DNA of 64,000 nt from VKMB-3413 sp041027365 (GTDB lineage Bacteria > Pseudomonadota > Alphaproteobacteria > Rhizobiales > Rhizobiaceae). The position numbers were made by a program, and so were the translations under genes. Below the pieces are notes generated by a model that worked only from the letters and a program-made list of their open reading frames with translations, did no database searches and was not told the origin of the DNA. The stretch is taken from the NCBI RefSeq assembly GCF_041027365.1, contig NZ_JBFTEH010000001.1:186001-250000 (forward strand), read 5' to 3'. Positions 17,201-25,170 of this stretch are shown here, in pieces; the first letter of the stretch is position 1, and the number at the start of each line of letters is the position of its first letter.

Positions 17201-18168
17201 CGGCCAGCGAGCCGACGGCCGAAAGCGTCCGCCAGGCCGGCGAGGCGGCACAGATGTCCGGGCAGACCGCCGACGTGCCGGCGGCGAACGCCGGCGAGAC
17301 GCCCTCGATCCCGGACGGCCTCGCCTCTCCGGCCTTGGCCGAGGCCGCCCAGAAGGGCGACCCGAAGGCGCAGTTCGAGATCGGCCTGCGGCTGATGGAG
17401 GGGCGCAACGGCAGCCCCGACGCCAAGGCCGCGGCGCGCTGGTTCACCCTGGCCGCCGGCCACGCCTTTGCGCCCGCCGAATACAGCCTCGGCACGCTCT
17501 ACGAGAAGGGCAATGGCGTCGACCGGAACCTCGACAAGGCCCGCGACGAGTATCTCGCGGCCGCGGACCAGGGCAATGTCCGGGCAATGCACAACCTCGC
17601 CGTCCTCTATGCCACCGGCATCGACGGCAAGTCCGACCCGAAGAAGGCCGCCGACTGGTTCCAGCAGGCCGCCTCCTACGGCATGACCGACAGCCAGTAC
17701 AATCTCGGCATCCTGTATGCCCGGGGTGCCGGCGTCGATCAGGACATGACCAAGTCCTACAAGTGGTTCTCGATCGTCGCGGAATCCGGCGACAAGGACG
17801 CGGCGAACAAGCGCGACGAGGTCAAGAAGTCGCTGAGCCCGGCTCAGGTGAAGGCGGTCGACACGGAGGTGGCGAACTTCCAGCCGAAGCCGCGCAACGA
17901 GGCAGCCAACACCGTCGATATTCCGAAGGCCTGGGAAGCGGCGCCCGTCAAGCCCAGCACCACGTCCTCGGTCGACGTCACCCGGGCCATCCGCAACATC
18001 CAGACGATCCTGACCAAGCTCGGCTACGATCCCGGCACGCCCGACGGTATCGTCGGCACCAAGACCACCGAGGCGATCAAGCACTTCCAGAAGGACACGG
18101 GCCTCACCCCGAACGGCGACATCGACGAGGCGCTGATCCGGGCGCTGCTGAAGCACAAGGACAGCTGA
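14218..18168 (+). CDS. podJ: PodJ-like polar localisation factor (coiled coil, TM, Sel1 repeats, peptidoglycan-binding)
   Basis: A 1316-residue protein. Residues about 1-720 are cytoplasmic and dominated by heptad-rich coiled coil (recurring RIEALATRLxxLE-type segments). A basic stretch precedes one membrane helix at about 861-880 (LMAIGAVILALAAIPAAQTV). The periplasmic part has an Ala/Pro-rich linker (about 880-1030), several Sel1/TPR-like repeats (about 1039-1180; EYSLGTLYEKGNGV, YNLGILYARGAGV) and a C-terminal PG_binding_1 domain (about 1253-1312; LGYDPGTPDGIVGTKTTEAI). This order matches PodJ, which organises the new or old pole and stalk, pilus or holdfast assembly in Caulobacter and Agrobacterium. 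ATG 14218 follows GGGGAAGC. It is divergent from merR. Confidence 0.8.
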   Translation: MAEQREREATAVREREDASSLDSLSRTLEDLEARLARMTAARASSRPQSSARTATAGLAPSAASQNGAAAARPRTGRQTLSEAVSEIVMRQKALNGQTAAPIAGMAEMAEGEVRMAAAGGSRRPAAQPVRRRPAPPVREVSPEDSFDESRTRVPDITRQLERLREELRADMAKSFQPRFDDMRAAFDALRKMIDERASSERIDAEIARVDDGLSRMADSGADQAAVGTLREELQSMRDLVEQMAREESLQAVGRKWDALETRISGDRAEEAQAKRDIKDELERLRSSLGTLASEEQIKAVERRWEEFEARYLSAPAKADGENISELLKTEMNGLREKLETLASEQSVRAVEARWGSLDERFASRELEEKIEAMAARMAGLETALAKLPETLTIAPLEERIHSLAVGIEAVAKRQQEEADLDHFVLLEERLDEISRAIVAATHRSATVDMSPVERIEARLQTLSTRVDELGRDGDTEAMSARIAELADRIEAMANSPAAQALGERLEGFAAQLDLLAGSGEAPSAEVQAIEARLQALTTRLEETMGPRVDEDLVRTLEAQINRLSQQISENGAPVAVADPELDQRLTAIERRLDENRDAILASARAAADEAVRQMLETGDTRHGEHVAQLSQDLRSLEALSREKGAESQEFFETVHKTLLQLVDRIGRIESDLNDARSQKAPHALHAVHAADPVPPLPQAFAASESDEGAEDGTARGLRGMLARKLSKKSKAGAGTEPGSANRWEEPPLERQEHGAESGFGRVETPALDASDVLETREANRPLAIGSGAPDITSLLERVRAQQAGRGPHGQEAGKADFIAAARRAAMAAAAEAESLRSAPEASADDGSSNPVDIASRRRKPILMAIGAVILALAAIPAAQTVNHLLASRDVPVEAADARDPSAAADIAAPAVVAPPRTVGSAAGDQTSAPAGNTAGAVQPDDAAASPAARPAGVAVPQNTASQAAPAQATSAPPARADAPAAQAQPASSAVAVPAAASEPTAESVRQAGEAAQMSGQTADVPAANAGETPSIPDGLASPALAEAAQKGDPKAQFEIGLRLMEGRNGSPDAKAAARWFTLAAGHAFAPAEYSLGTLYEKGNGVDRNLDKARDEYLAAADQGNVRAMHNLAVLYATGIDGKSDPKKAADWFQQAASYGMTDSQYNLGILYARGAGVDQDMTKSYKWFSIVAESGDKDAANKRDEVKKSLSPAQVKAVDTEVANFQPKPRNEAANTVDIPKAWEAAPVKPSTTSSVDVTRAIRNIQTILTKLGYDPGTPDGIVGTKTTEAIKHFQKDTGLTPNGDIDEALIRALLKHKDS

Positions 18169-18264
18169 CACTCCGACAAAGTCGTTTGACAGCGAAAGGG
18201 GTTCGGGCGAAGACACACCGGACACCTCATTCCCTGGCGCTGTCTCACTCCTGCCCGGCCGCAC

Positions 18265-19194
18265 GTGAATCTCTATCTTCCGATTGCGGAAATCTCGGTC
18301 AATGTCCTCGTCCTGATCGGCATGGGCGCGGCCGTCGGATTCCTGTCGGGCCTGTTCGGGATCGGCGGCGGCTTCCTGATCACGCCGCTCCTGATCTTCT
18401 ACAACATCCCGCCGGCCGTCGCCGTCGCCACCGGCGCCAACCAGGTCATCGCCGCGTCCTTCGCGGGGGCCCTCGCGCACTACAAGCGCGGCACGATCGA
18501 CCTGAAGCTCGGCACGGTGCTGCTCGTCGGCGGCATGCTCGGATCGCTGGGCGGCGTTGAACTCTTCAACGCGCTGCGGCGCGTCGGACAGCTCGATCTT
18601 GTCGTCTCGCTCCTCTACGTGATCTTTCTCGGCGGGATCGGCGGGCTGATGCTCGTCGAAAGCGTCCGGTCGATGCTGAAGAAATCGGACGGTGGCTCGC
18701 CGGACATGCGCCGTTCCGGCCAGCACAACTGGATCCACGGCCTGCCGCTGAAGATGCGCTTCCAGCGCTCCAAGCTCTACGTCTCGGTCATCCCGGTCGT
18801 CGGCCTCGGCTTCCTGATCGGCCTCCTCGCGGCGATCATGGGCGTCGGCGGCGGCTTCATCATGGTGCCGGCGATGATCTATCTGCTGCGCGTGCCGACC
18901 AGCGTCGTGATCGGCACCTCGCTGTTCCAGATCATCTTCACCGCGGCGGTGACGACGGTGCTGCAGGCCGCGACCAACGGCACGATCGACGTCGTTCTCG
19001 CCTTCCTCCTGATGCTCGGCGGCGTCGTCGGTGCGCAGTTCGGCGCCGAAGCGGGCCGCAAGCTGCGCGGCGACCAGCTGAGGGCGCTGCTGGCGCTCCT
19101 CGTCCTCGCGGTCGGCCTGCGCCTCGGCGTCGAGCTCGTCCTCACCCCGAGCGAGCCCTATTCGATCACCACGCCGAGCGGAGAAAGCGGATGA
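18265..19194 (+). CDS. TSUP family (TauE/SafE) membrane transporter
   Basis: A 309-residue protein with about eight membrane helices in two repeats, each marked by the TSUP glycine motif (GLFGIGGGFLITPLLI near residue 33 and AIMGVGGGFIMVPAMI near 190). TSUP proteins export or import small organosulfur or sulfite-type anions; the substrate is unknown here. A GTG start at 18265 is used, since no ATG precedes the first helix. Its stop overlaps the ATG of the next gene as ATGA, so the two are translationally coupled. Confidence 0.9.
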   Translation: MNLYLPIAEISVNVLVLIGMGAAVGFLSGLFGIGGGFLITPLLIFYNIPPAVAVATGANQVIAASFAGALAHYKRGTIDLKLGTVLLVGGMLGSLGGVELFNALRRVGQLDLVVSLLYVIFLGGIGGLMLVESVRSMLKKSDGGSPDMRRSGQHNWIHGLPLKMRFQRSKLYVSVIPVVGLGFLIGLLAAIMGVGGGFIMVPAMIYLLRVPTSVVIGTSLFQIIFTAAVTTVLQAATNGTIDVVLAFLLMLGGVVGAQFGAEAGRKLRGDQLRALLALLVLAVGLRLGVELVLTPSEPYSITTPSGESG

Positions 19195-20066
19195 GGCGGC
19201 AGGTGGCGCACAGCCGGCGGAGGGCCGACGGCGGGCAGGCCGGCCGCCTCGCTTCGTCCATCGCAGCCGCCCTCGTCGCGCTGGCCCTGCTCGCCGGGCC
19301 CGGGACGCGAGACGCGCTGGCGGCCGGCGGCGACGAGACCTTCAGGATCGGCCTTTCCACCGACACGATTTCCATCACCTCCGAGTTCACCGGCGCGCGG
19401 CTCGTGGTCTTCGGCGCGCTGGACAACGCCGATCCGCAGATCCTGCGCCAGCAGCGCTACGACATCGTCGTGGTGCTGATGGGGCCGCGCCGGCCGGTGA
19501 TCGTGCGGCGCAAGGAGCGCACGCTGGGCATCTGGATCAACCGCGGTTCGGAGAACTTCAACGCCGCTCCCGCTTCCTATGCGTTGGCCGCGACCCGCCC
19601 GCTCGCCGATATCGCCCGCGCGGAGCTGCGGGGACGGCTGTCGATCGGGGTTGACGACATCCAGCTCTCCACCTACGCCAAGGATGCCAAGGGACGGGAT
19701 CTGCCGCGCTCGCCGGAGCAGCCGAACCGGGACGACTTCGCCACGGCGCTGCGGCGGATCCGGCAGTCGAGCGGGCTCTACGACCAGACGATCGGCTCGG
19801 TGCAGTTCGTGAGCCCGACGCTGTTCCGCGCCGACCTGCAGCTGCCGGCCAACCTTCCGGTGGGCCGTCACACCGCCCAGGCCTTCCTGTTCCGCAACGG
19901 CGTCTTCATCCGCGAGGACACGGCGCCGTTGATCGTCGTGAAGACCGGCTTCGAAGCCGCCATCTCCGACTTCGCCGTGCATAACGGCATCGTCTACGGC
20001 CTGTTTGCGGTGGTGCTGGCGATCTTCACCGGCTGGTTCGGGCGGCTGGTCTTCAAGCGCGACTGA
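19191..20066 (+). CDS. Alph_Pro_TM / TIGR02186 family exported membrane protein
   Basis: A 291-residue protein with a Sec-type hydrophobic N-terminus (about 20-45), a 200-residue periplasmic domain and one C-terminal helix (about 264-284) before a short basic tail. The opening GLSTDTISITSEFTGARLVVFGAL and the MGPRRPVIVRRKERTLGIWI block are typical of the alphaproteobacterial TIGR02186 family. Function is unknown. Coupling to the TSUP gene through a four-base overlap, also known in other Alphaproteobacteria, suggests an accessory role in anion export. Confidence 0.85.
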   Translation: MRRQVAHSRRRADGGQAGRLASSIAAALVALALLAGPGTRDALAAGGDETFRIGLSTDTISITSEFTGARLVVFGALDNADPQILRQQRYDIVVVLMGPRRPVIVRRKERTLGIWINRGSENFNAAPASYALAATRPLADIARAELRGRLSIGVDDIQLSTYAKDAKGRDLPRSPEQPNRDDFATALRRIRQSSGLYDQTIGSVQFVSPTLFRADLQLPANLPVGRHTAQAFLFRNGVFIREDTAPLIVVKTGFEAAISDFAVHNGIVYGLFAVVLAIFTGWFGRLVFKRD

Positions 20067-20122
20067 CACGGGCCGCTCAGCCCGGCGCGGTTCGCCGCAT
20101 CCACTTCCGCCGCGGATCGCCT

Positions 20123-20656
20123 ATGTCCTTTGCCATGACGACAGGAAATTTCGATCCGGCCGCACAGGACGCGGCGCTCGATGCAACGGACCCGCCGGCG
20201 GCTCCCGCGCGGCGGCGGGACCCGGTCAGGACGGCCTGGGTCCTGGGGCTCGGCGGGTTGGTGCCGTTCGTCCTGATGGCAGCAGTGATCGGCTGGGCCG
20301 GCACGGACTTCATCGCCTATGGCAGGCTGGTCCTCGCCTTTTCCGGCTATTCCGCCACGATCCTCGCCTTTCTCGGCGGCATCCGCTGGGGCTTCAGCCT
20401 GCTGCCGCAGCATCGCCGGCGCGGCACGCTGATCCTCTCGGTGCTGCCCTCGCTCGCCGGCTGGTTCATCCTGTTCGTGCCGAGCCCCTGGATGTTCGCG
20501 GGCTTTGCCGCGGCATTCGCGCTGCAGGGGACCTGGGACGTCGTCTCGGCACGACGCGGGCATCTGCCGGCCTGGTTCGGCCGGCTGCGGCTGGTGCTGA
20601 CCATCGTCGTGGTGATCTGCCAGCTCGTCGCCTTCGCCGCGACGTTCCGGGCCTGA
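20123..20656 (+). CDS. DUF3429 family membrane protein
   Basis: A 177-residue protein with about four membrane helices after a 35-residue hydrophilic Ala/Pro-rich leader. The family core is visible in LVLAFSGYSATILAFLGGIRWGF (in part, residues about 74-96), containing the conserved FLGGIRWG. Function is unknown. The start could be ATG 20123 or ATG 20135, neither with a strong ribosome-binding site. It is 56 bases after the TIGR02186 gene and convergent with pdeM, whose stop is at the adjacent base. Confidence 0.82.
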   Translation: MSFAMTTGNFDPAAQDAALDATDPPAAPARRRDPVRTAWVLGLGGLVPFVLMAAVIGWAGTDFIAYGRLVLAFSGYSATILAFLGGIRWGFSLLPQHRRRGTLILSVLPSLAGWFILFVPSPWMFAGFAAAFALQGTWDVVSARRGHLPAWFGRLRLVLTIVVVICQLVAFAATFRA

Positions 20657-21376
20657 TCAGCCGGCGCAGAGGCCGGCGAAGGAGATCGGGTAGATCCGCG
20701 TCAGGCCGATGACGAAGGCCTTCGCCCGCGTCAGGTCGAACAGGCCGTGGAAGGCCCGGTCGAGCACGTTGAGGCCGCCGGTCGTCACCCCGAAGGAGGG
20801 CAGGATCATCCGGCTGCCGTCGGTCGCAAAACAGGCGCTGCGCGTCGAGCGGCCGCGCCCGGCGACCTTGGCGACCGGGTGCAGATGCCCGGCGATCTCG
20901 CCGGAGACGAGGCCGCGGCCGGGCTCGTGCCGGAAGGTCCAGGGACCGGCCGCCATCTCGACATGGGTCTCTCCGCCGAGCCCGAAGGGCGGCTCGGGGT
21001 CGTGATTGCCGGCGATCCAGATCCAGTCTCGCCCGGCCATCAGCGCCTTCAGCGGCTCGCGGAAGATCGCCGGCATGAAGGCGGCGCCGGCCCGGTCGTG
21101 GAAGGAATCGCCGAGGCAGATCACCCGGGCCGGCTGGTAGCGCGCGATCGCCGCCTCGAGCAGTGCCAGCGTCGCCGCCGTGTCGTAGGGCGGCAGCAGC
21201 ATGCCGCGGCGGGCGAAGGCCGCGCCCTTTTCCAGATGCAGGTCGGAGACGACGAGCAGGCGCTCGTCCGGTGCGTAGAGAACGCCCGTGGGATCGCAGA
21301 TAACGGCGGCGCCGCACAGCGCCGTCTCCAGCGCCTCCGACTCGGTCTGCCGCATCCGCCGCGCCAGTGCGTTCAT
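20657..21376 (-). CDS. pdeM: Ligase-associated DNA damage response endonuclease PdeM-type phosphoesterase
   Basis: A 239-residue calcineurin-like metallophosphoesterase. The metal-binding motifs are in order: SDLHLEKG (near 45), GDSFHD (near 90), AGNHDPEP (near 122) and GHLHPVAK (near 164). The family is usually encoded beside an ATP-dependent DNA ligase and a DEXH helicase; neither is next to it here. The ATG at 21376 follows AGGCAGGCGG. An alternative ATG at 21418 would place the start inside an inverted repeat (21393-21430), which argues for the shorter form. Confidence 0.85.
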   Translation of the reverse strand: MNALARRMRQTESEALETALCGAAVICDPTGVLYAPDERLLVVSDLHLEKGAAFARRGMLLPPYDTAATLALLEAAIARYQPARVICLGDSFHDRAGAAFMPAIFREPLKALMAGRDWIWIAGNHDPEPPFGLGGETHVEMAAGPWTFRHEPGRGLVSGEIAGHLHPVAKVAGRGRSTRSACFATDGSRMILPSFGVTTGGLNVLDRAFHGLFDLTRAKAFVIGLTRIYPISFAGLCAG

Positions 21377-21392
21377 CCGCCTGCCTGTTCCT

Positions 21393-21430
21393 GAAGCTGA
21401 TTCGTGTTTCGTTCTCATTGGATCAGCTTC
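21393..21430. repeat. Inverted repeat with 9-bp arms upstream of pdeM
   Basis: GAAGCTGAT at 21393-21401 is exactly complementary to 21422-21430, with a 20-base loop. It lies between the toxin remnant and pdeM and may be a leader hairpin or a terminator-like structure. No T-run follows. Confidence 0.45.
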
Positions 21431-21454
21431 GCCTGGATTGGCAAGAGGTTAGGG

Positions 21455-21981
21455 CTAATCGTCACGCTGCCACGAGAGCTGGTTCTTCGGCAGGCGCCCG
21501 CTGGGGTCGTAGACGGCCACTCGGCGAGGCGTGAGGACGTCCCACTTCCACAGAACGAGATTGGCCATGTCGAGCCTTGCGCCGTTCGCAAAGGACGGAA
21601 CCAGAATGCCTGCGGCTCCCGCCTCGAAAATCGGCCTGACCGCCGACCACGGTCGCGAGGGGCGACCTTCGGCAAGATCGACGAACCACTCGGCTGCGAG
21701 ATCGGCCGATGCGATCTGTTGGTCCTCTCGATCTGCCGCGGTCCGAAGATCAGCGATGTCGGCACAGTCCACGTCGTACGGCAGATCGTCAGTGGCTGGA
21801 TTCGATGTGCGAACCCGTGCGAAGCCTCCAGTATCGCGCCCTCGATCGTCAGCGCGAGATACAGAGCCGGCATGCCCCTGGGGTTGAAGCGTCCGCCGTG
21901 GATCGCGGCGCCTTCACCGGAGATCGGCGCGAACGACCATCGCGGATCATGGGCTCGAAAGGCAGAGCCCACGTATCTCAA
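21455..21981 (-). pseudogene. RES-domain toxin gene, broken by a single-base frameshift
   Basis: The first frame, from TTG 21981, encodes the N-terminal half of a RES domain (RYVGSAFRAHDPRWSF; GGRFNPRGMPALYLALT; ASHGFAHRIQPLTIC). Homology then jumps by one frame near 21783 to LPYDVDCADIADLRT, WFVDLAEGRPSRPWSAV and FANGARLDMANLVLWKWD, ending at a TAG at 21455-21457. Adding one base in CTGACGATCTGC-CGTACGACG restores one reading frame of about 175 codons. Intact RES toxins degrade cellular NAD+. No homopolymer or slippery site is present, so a real mutation or an assembly error is more likely than programmed frameshifting. The start overlaps the antitoxin stop as TTGA. Confidence 0.82.
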
Positions 21982-22280
21982 GCAAATCCGCCCACCGCGA
22001 CGTGATCGAGATAATCACGGACCTGTGCCGCACGACCCTCGTTGACGAGGCTTTCCGCGGTCCGGTCGCCGAATTCGGGAAGAGGCTCAGAGCGATACCA
22101 GGCGACTGCTTGGGCGGGGCCGCCCGCCCATGTCTCGATCCGATGCAGGATTTCCTGCACTTCTGGCGGATGCGCGTGCCGCCGGGAGAGCGTTCTTCCT
22201 CCTCGCATGACCGACTTGGCGCGGGAGAGAACGGCCCGCTGCTTCCGCGATATCGGGGCGTGCGCAAAGAGCATGTTCAC
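21978..22280 (-). CDS. Xre/MbcA/ParS-type antitoxin (toxin-binding domain) of a RES toxin
   Basis: A protein of 98-100 residues whose C-terminal half is the toxin-binding domain of RES-associated antitoxins: ETWAGGPAQAVAWYRSEPLP, FGDRTAESLVNEGRAAQV, RDYLDHVAVGGFA. It normally binds and blocks the RES NAD+-degrading toxin encoded just downstream and autoregulates the pair. GTG 22280 and ATG 22274 are both possible starts. The N-terminal region is short and Arg/Ser-rich, without an obvious helix-turn-helix, so it may itself be shortened. Its stop overlaps the toxin start. The frame is intact although the toxin is broken. Confidence 0.8.
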   Translation of the reverse strand: MNMLFAHAPISRKQRAVLSRAKSVMRGGRTLSRRHAHPPEVQEILHRIETWAGGPAQAVAWYRSEPLPEFGDRTAESLVNEGRAAQVRDYLDHVAVGGFA

Positions 22281-22547
22281 GTGCCTGACTTCTCGATCGC
22301 GCTGAAATTGGGCTTATCCAGATATACCAGGCGGCCTCCTCGAATGGGAGAGGCGGCTTGCGGGTTGCGCGCGTCGGCCCGATCAGGCAAGGTTGCGCTG
22401 CAACATGGACCCGCCGCCGCGCGGGTGGCTATGCCGGGCGCCGATCCCCCGGCCAACTTCACGCCGCATCCGCCGGCCCGTTCAAGGGCCGCATCACACG
22501 CCGGTCCGAAGACCGCAGCGCGGCGCGAAATCCTGTGTCTGGAGCCG

Positions 22548-24032
22548 ATGATCTCGACTCGCAATCTGAAGGCCGACTGGCTCGGCAATATCCGCAACGA
22601 CCTCCTGTCCGGCCTCGTCGTCGCTCTCGCGCTGATCCCCGAGGCGATCGCCTTTTCGATCATCGCCGGCGTCGATCCAAAGGTCGGGCTCTACGCCGCC
22701 TTCTCGATCGCCGTCCTCACTGCGATCTTCGGCGGGCGCCCCGGCATGATCTCGGCGGCCACCGCCTCGACCGCGGTCCTGATGATCTCGCTCGTCGCCG
22801 ATCACGGGCTGCAATATCTGTTCGCCGCGACGATCCTCGCCGGGCTCATCCAGCTTCTCGCCGGCGCCCTGCGGCTCGGCGACGCGATGCGCTTCGTCTC
22901 GCGCTCGGTCATGACCGGCTTCGTCAACGCGCTCGCGATCCTGATCTTCATGGCGCAGATCCCGGAACTCGTGAACGTCCCGCCGCTGACCTACGGCTTC
23001 GTCGCGCTCGGCCTGGCGATCATCTACCTCCTGCCGCGACTGACGACCGCCGTGCCGTCGCCGCTCGTCACCATCGTCGTCCTGACGGCCCTGTCGGTCG
23101 GCTTCGGCCTCGACCTTCGAACCGTCGGTGACATGGGCGAGCTGCCCTCGACGCTGCCGACCTTCCTCATTCCCGACGTGCCGTTCACGCTGGAGACGCT
23201 GCGGATCATCCTGCCCTATTCGGTCGGCATCGCCCTCGTCGGCCTTCTGGAATCGCTGATGACCGCGCAGGTCGTGGACGATCTCACCGACACCGGCTCC
23301 GACAAGAACCGCGAATGCATGGGGCAGGGCGTCGCCAACTTCGTCACCGGCTTCTTCGGCGGCATGGCCGGCTGCGCGATGATCGGCCAGACCGTCATCA
23401 ACATCAAATCCGGCGGCCGCGGGCGGCTGTCCTGCGCCTTTGCCGGCGTGATGCTGCTGTTCTTCATCGTCGTCCTCGGCCAGTGGGTGGCGGTCATCCC
23501 GATGGCGGCGCTGGTCTCGGTGATGATCATGGTTTCGATCGGCACGTTCTCCTGGGAGTCGATCGTCAACCTCAGGACCCATCCGCGCCGCTCCTCGGCG
23601 GTCATGCTGGCGACGGTCGGCACCGTGGTGGCGACCGGCAACCTCGCGATCGGCGTCCTCGTCGGCGTGCTCCTCTCCGGCATCTTCTTCGCGTCCAAGG
23701 TGGCGCAGCTGTTCGCCGTCGAGAGCGAACTGTCGCCGGACCGCACCCATCGCAGCTACCGCGTCCTCGGCCAGATCTTCTTCGCCTCGGCGGAGAAGTT
23801 CGGCCAGGCCTTCGATTTCCACGAGGCGGTGGACAAGGTCACGATCGACGTCGGCCGTGCACATATCTGGGATCTTTCGGGCGTCGGCGCGCTCGACCGG
23901 GCGGTCATCAAGTTCCGCCGCGAAGGGACCGAGGTGGAAGTGCTCGGCCTCAACGAGGCGAGCCGCACGCTGGTCGACCGGCTGGGCGTTGCCGACAAGC
24001 CGGGCGCGCTGGACGAGCTGCCGGGGCATTGA
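22548..24032 (+). CDS. SulP family inorganic anion transporter with STAS domain
   Basis: A 494-residue SulP/SLC26-type carrier with 10-12 membrane helices. Family motifs include LLSGLVVALALIPEAIAFSI, AGVDPKVGLYAAF, and GQGVANFVTGFFGGMAGCAM. A C-terminal cytoplasmic STAS domain spans about 400-490 (VTIDVGRAHIWDLSGVGALD). Substrate may be sulfate or bicarbonate. ATG 22548 has GGAG four bases upstream; a longer in-frame opening from 22002 runs through the antitoxin locus and is not credible. The 267 bases upstream hold no gene. A Usp gene follows 112 bases downstream, a pairing seen with many SulP genes. Confidence 0.92.
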   Translation: MISTRNLKADWLGNIRNDLLSGLVVALALIPEAIAFSIIAGVDPKVGLYAAFSIAVLTAIFGGRPGMISAATASTAVLMISLVADHGLQYLFAATILAGLIQLLAGALRLGDAMRFVSRSVMTGFVNALAILIFMAQIPELVNVPPLTYGFVALGLAIIYLLPRLTTAVPSPLVTIVVLTALSVGFGLDLRTVGDMGELPSTLPTFLIPDVPFTLETLRIILPYSVGIALVGLLESLMTAQVVDDLTDTGSDKNRECMGQGVANFVTGFFGGMAGCAMIGQTVINIKSGGRGRLSCAFAGVMLLFFIVVLGQWVAVIPMAALVSVMIMVSIGTFSWESIVNLRTHPRRSSAVMLATVGTVVATGNLAIGVLVGVLLSGIFFASKVAQLFAVESELSPDRTHRSYRVLGQIFFASAEKFGQAFDFHEAVDKVTIDVGRAHIWDLSGVGALDRAVIKFRREGTEVEVLGLNEASRTLVDRLGVADKPGALDELPGH

Positions 24033-24144
24033 CGCCCGCCCGCGGGCCGAGCGGCCGCGCGGGGAAGAAGGCAACGCGCCCCGACGGATCGGCGCGCCCG
24101 GAAACAGGCTGGCGCCGGAGGCGCCGCAAGGGAGGACTGACACG

Positions 24145-25005
24145 ATGACGACCATCCTCGCCCTCATCGACGGCTCGCACTATTCCCCGAGCGTCTGCGA
24201 CAATGCCGCCTTCGCGGCGAAGCAGCTCGGCGCTTCGGTCGAGCTTCTCCATGTGATCGGGCGGCGCGACACGGCCTCCGCACCGGCCGACCTGTCCGGC
24301 AATCTGGATCTCGGGGAGCGCGAGGAGCTTCTGAAGGAACTCGCCGATCTCGACGAACAGAAGGCCAAGCTCGGCCGCCGGCGCGCCCGCCTCGTCCTCG
24401 CCGAGGCTGCCAGGCGTCTTCAGGATGCGGGGATCGACAGCGTTCGCGAAGAGATGCGCCTCGGCGACCTCGTCGAAACGCTTTCCCAGCGTGAGGAACA
24501 GGCCGACCTCATGGTGATCGGCAAGCGCGGCGAGGGAGCGGATTTCGCCCGGCTGCATCTCGGCTCGAATCTCGAACGCGTGCTGCGCGGGGCGAGGCGC
24601 CCGGTGCTGGTCGCGGCGCGGGCCTTCCGGCCGATTCGCCGATTCCTGGTCGCCTTCGACGGCGGCCCGAGCGCCAGGAAGGCGGTCGATTTTCTCGCCA
24701 CCAGCCCGCTGCTGAAGGGCGCTTCGGCCGAGCTTCTGACGGTGTCGGACAAGGCGGCGCCGGAGGGTTCGCACGATGGCCTCGACGCGGCCGCAGAACG
24801 GCTGCGCGGCGCCGGCTACGATGTCGCGACGAAGCGCCTGGCCGGCGAGCCGGACGCGGTGATCGCGCGCGAGGGGGAGCGGGACGACATCGACCTCCTG
24901 GTGATGGGCGCCTATGGCCATTCCCGGATTCGCGCCTTCCTGATCGGCTCGACCACCAGCGAGATCGTACGCTCCTGCAAGCGGCCGGTGCTGATGTTCC
25001 GGTGA
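24145..25005 (+). CDS. Universal stress protein with tandem Usp domains
   Basis: A 286-residue cytoplasmic protein with two UspA folds (about 1-150 and 160-286). Both carry ATP-binding-type glycine signatures: IGKRGEGADFARLHLGSN in the first and MGAYGHSRIRAFLIGSTTS in the second. The helix between 60 and 90 is Glu/Lys-rich and may form a coiled coil. ATG 24145 has a good GGGAGG. It is downstream of and co-oriented with the SulP transporter and probably modulates or is co-regulated with it. Confidence 0.9.
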   Translation: MTTILALIDGSHYSPSVCDNAAFAAKQLGASVELLHVIGRRDTASAPADLSGNLDLGEREELLKELADLDEQKAKLGRRRARLVLAEAARRLQDAGIDSVREEMRLGDLVETLSQREEQADLMVIGKRGEGADFARLHLGSNLERVLRGARRPVLVAARAFRPIRRFLVAFDGGPSARKAVDFLATSPLLKGASAELLTVSDKAAPEGSHDGLDAAAERLRGAGYDVATKRLAGEPDAVIAREGERDDIDLLVMGAYGHSRIRAFLIGSTTSEIVRSCKRPVLMFR

Positions 25006-25170
25006 GCCGAGGCAGCGACTCGGCGGCGCCGGACCGGCCAATGAACCCGAACACCAAGCTGTGCGTTGTTTCCCCAAGGACGTTGATGTCGGGGCCCGAA
25101 GGGCGTAATTCGGCCTTCGATCGCCGAGCCAGCGGCCGGCTTCCTCCAACAACAAGCGGTTAGACCAATC

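Noticed and set aside
21760..21800. Programmed ribosomal frameshifting in the RES toxin gene
   Set aside because: No slippery heptamer, homopolymer or downstream pseudoknot-like structure is visible at the frame switch.
22002..22547. N-terminal extension of the SulP protein by about 180 residues
   Set aside because: The extra region runs through the antitoxin locus and has no membrane or family features; ATG 22548 has a GGAG just upstream and opens the family start.
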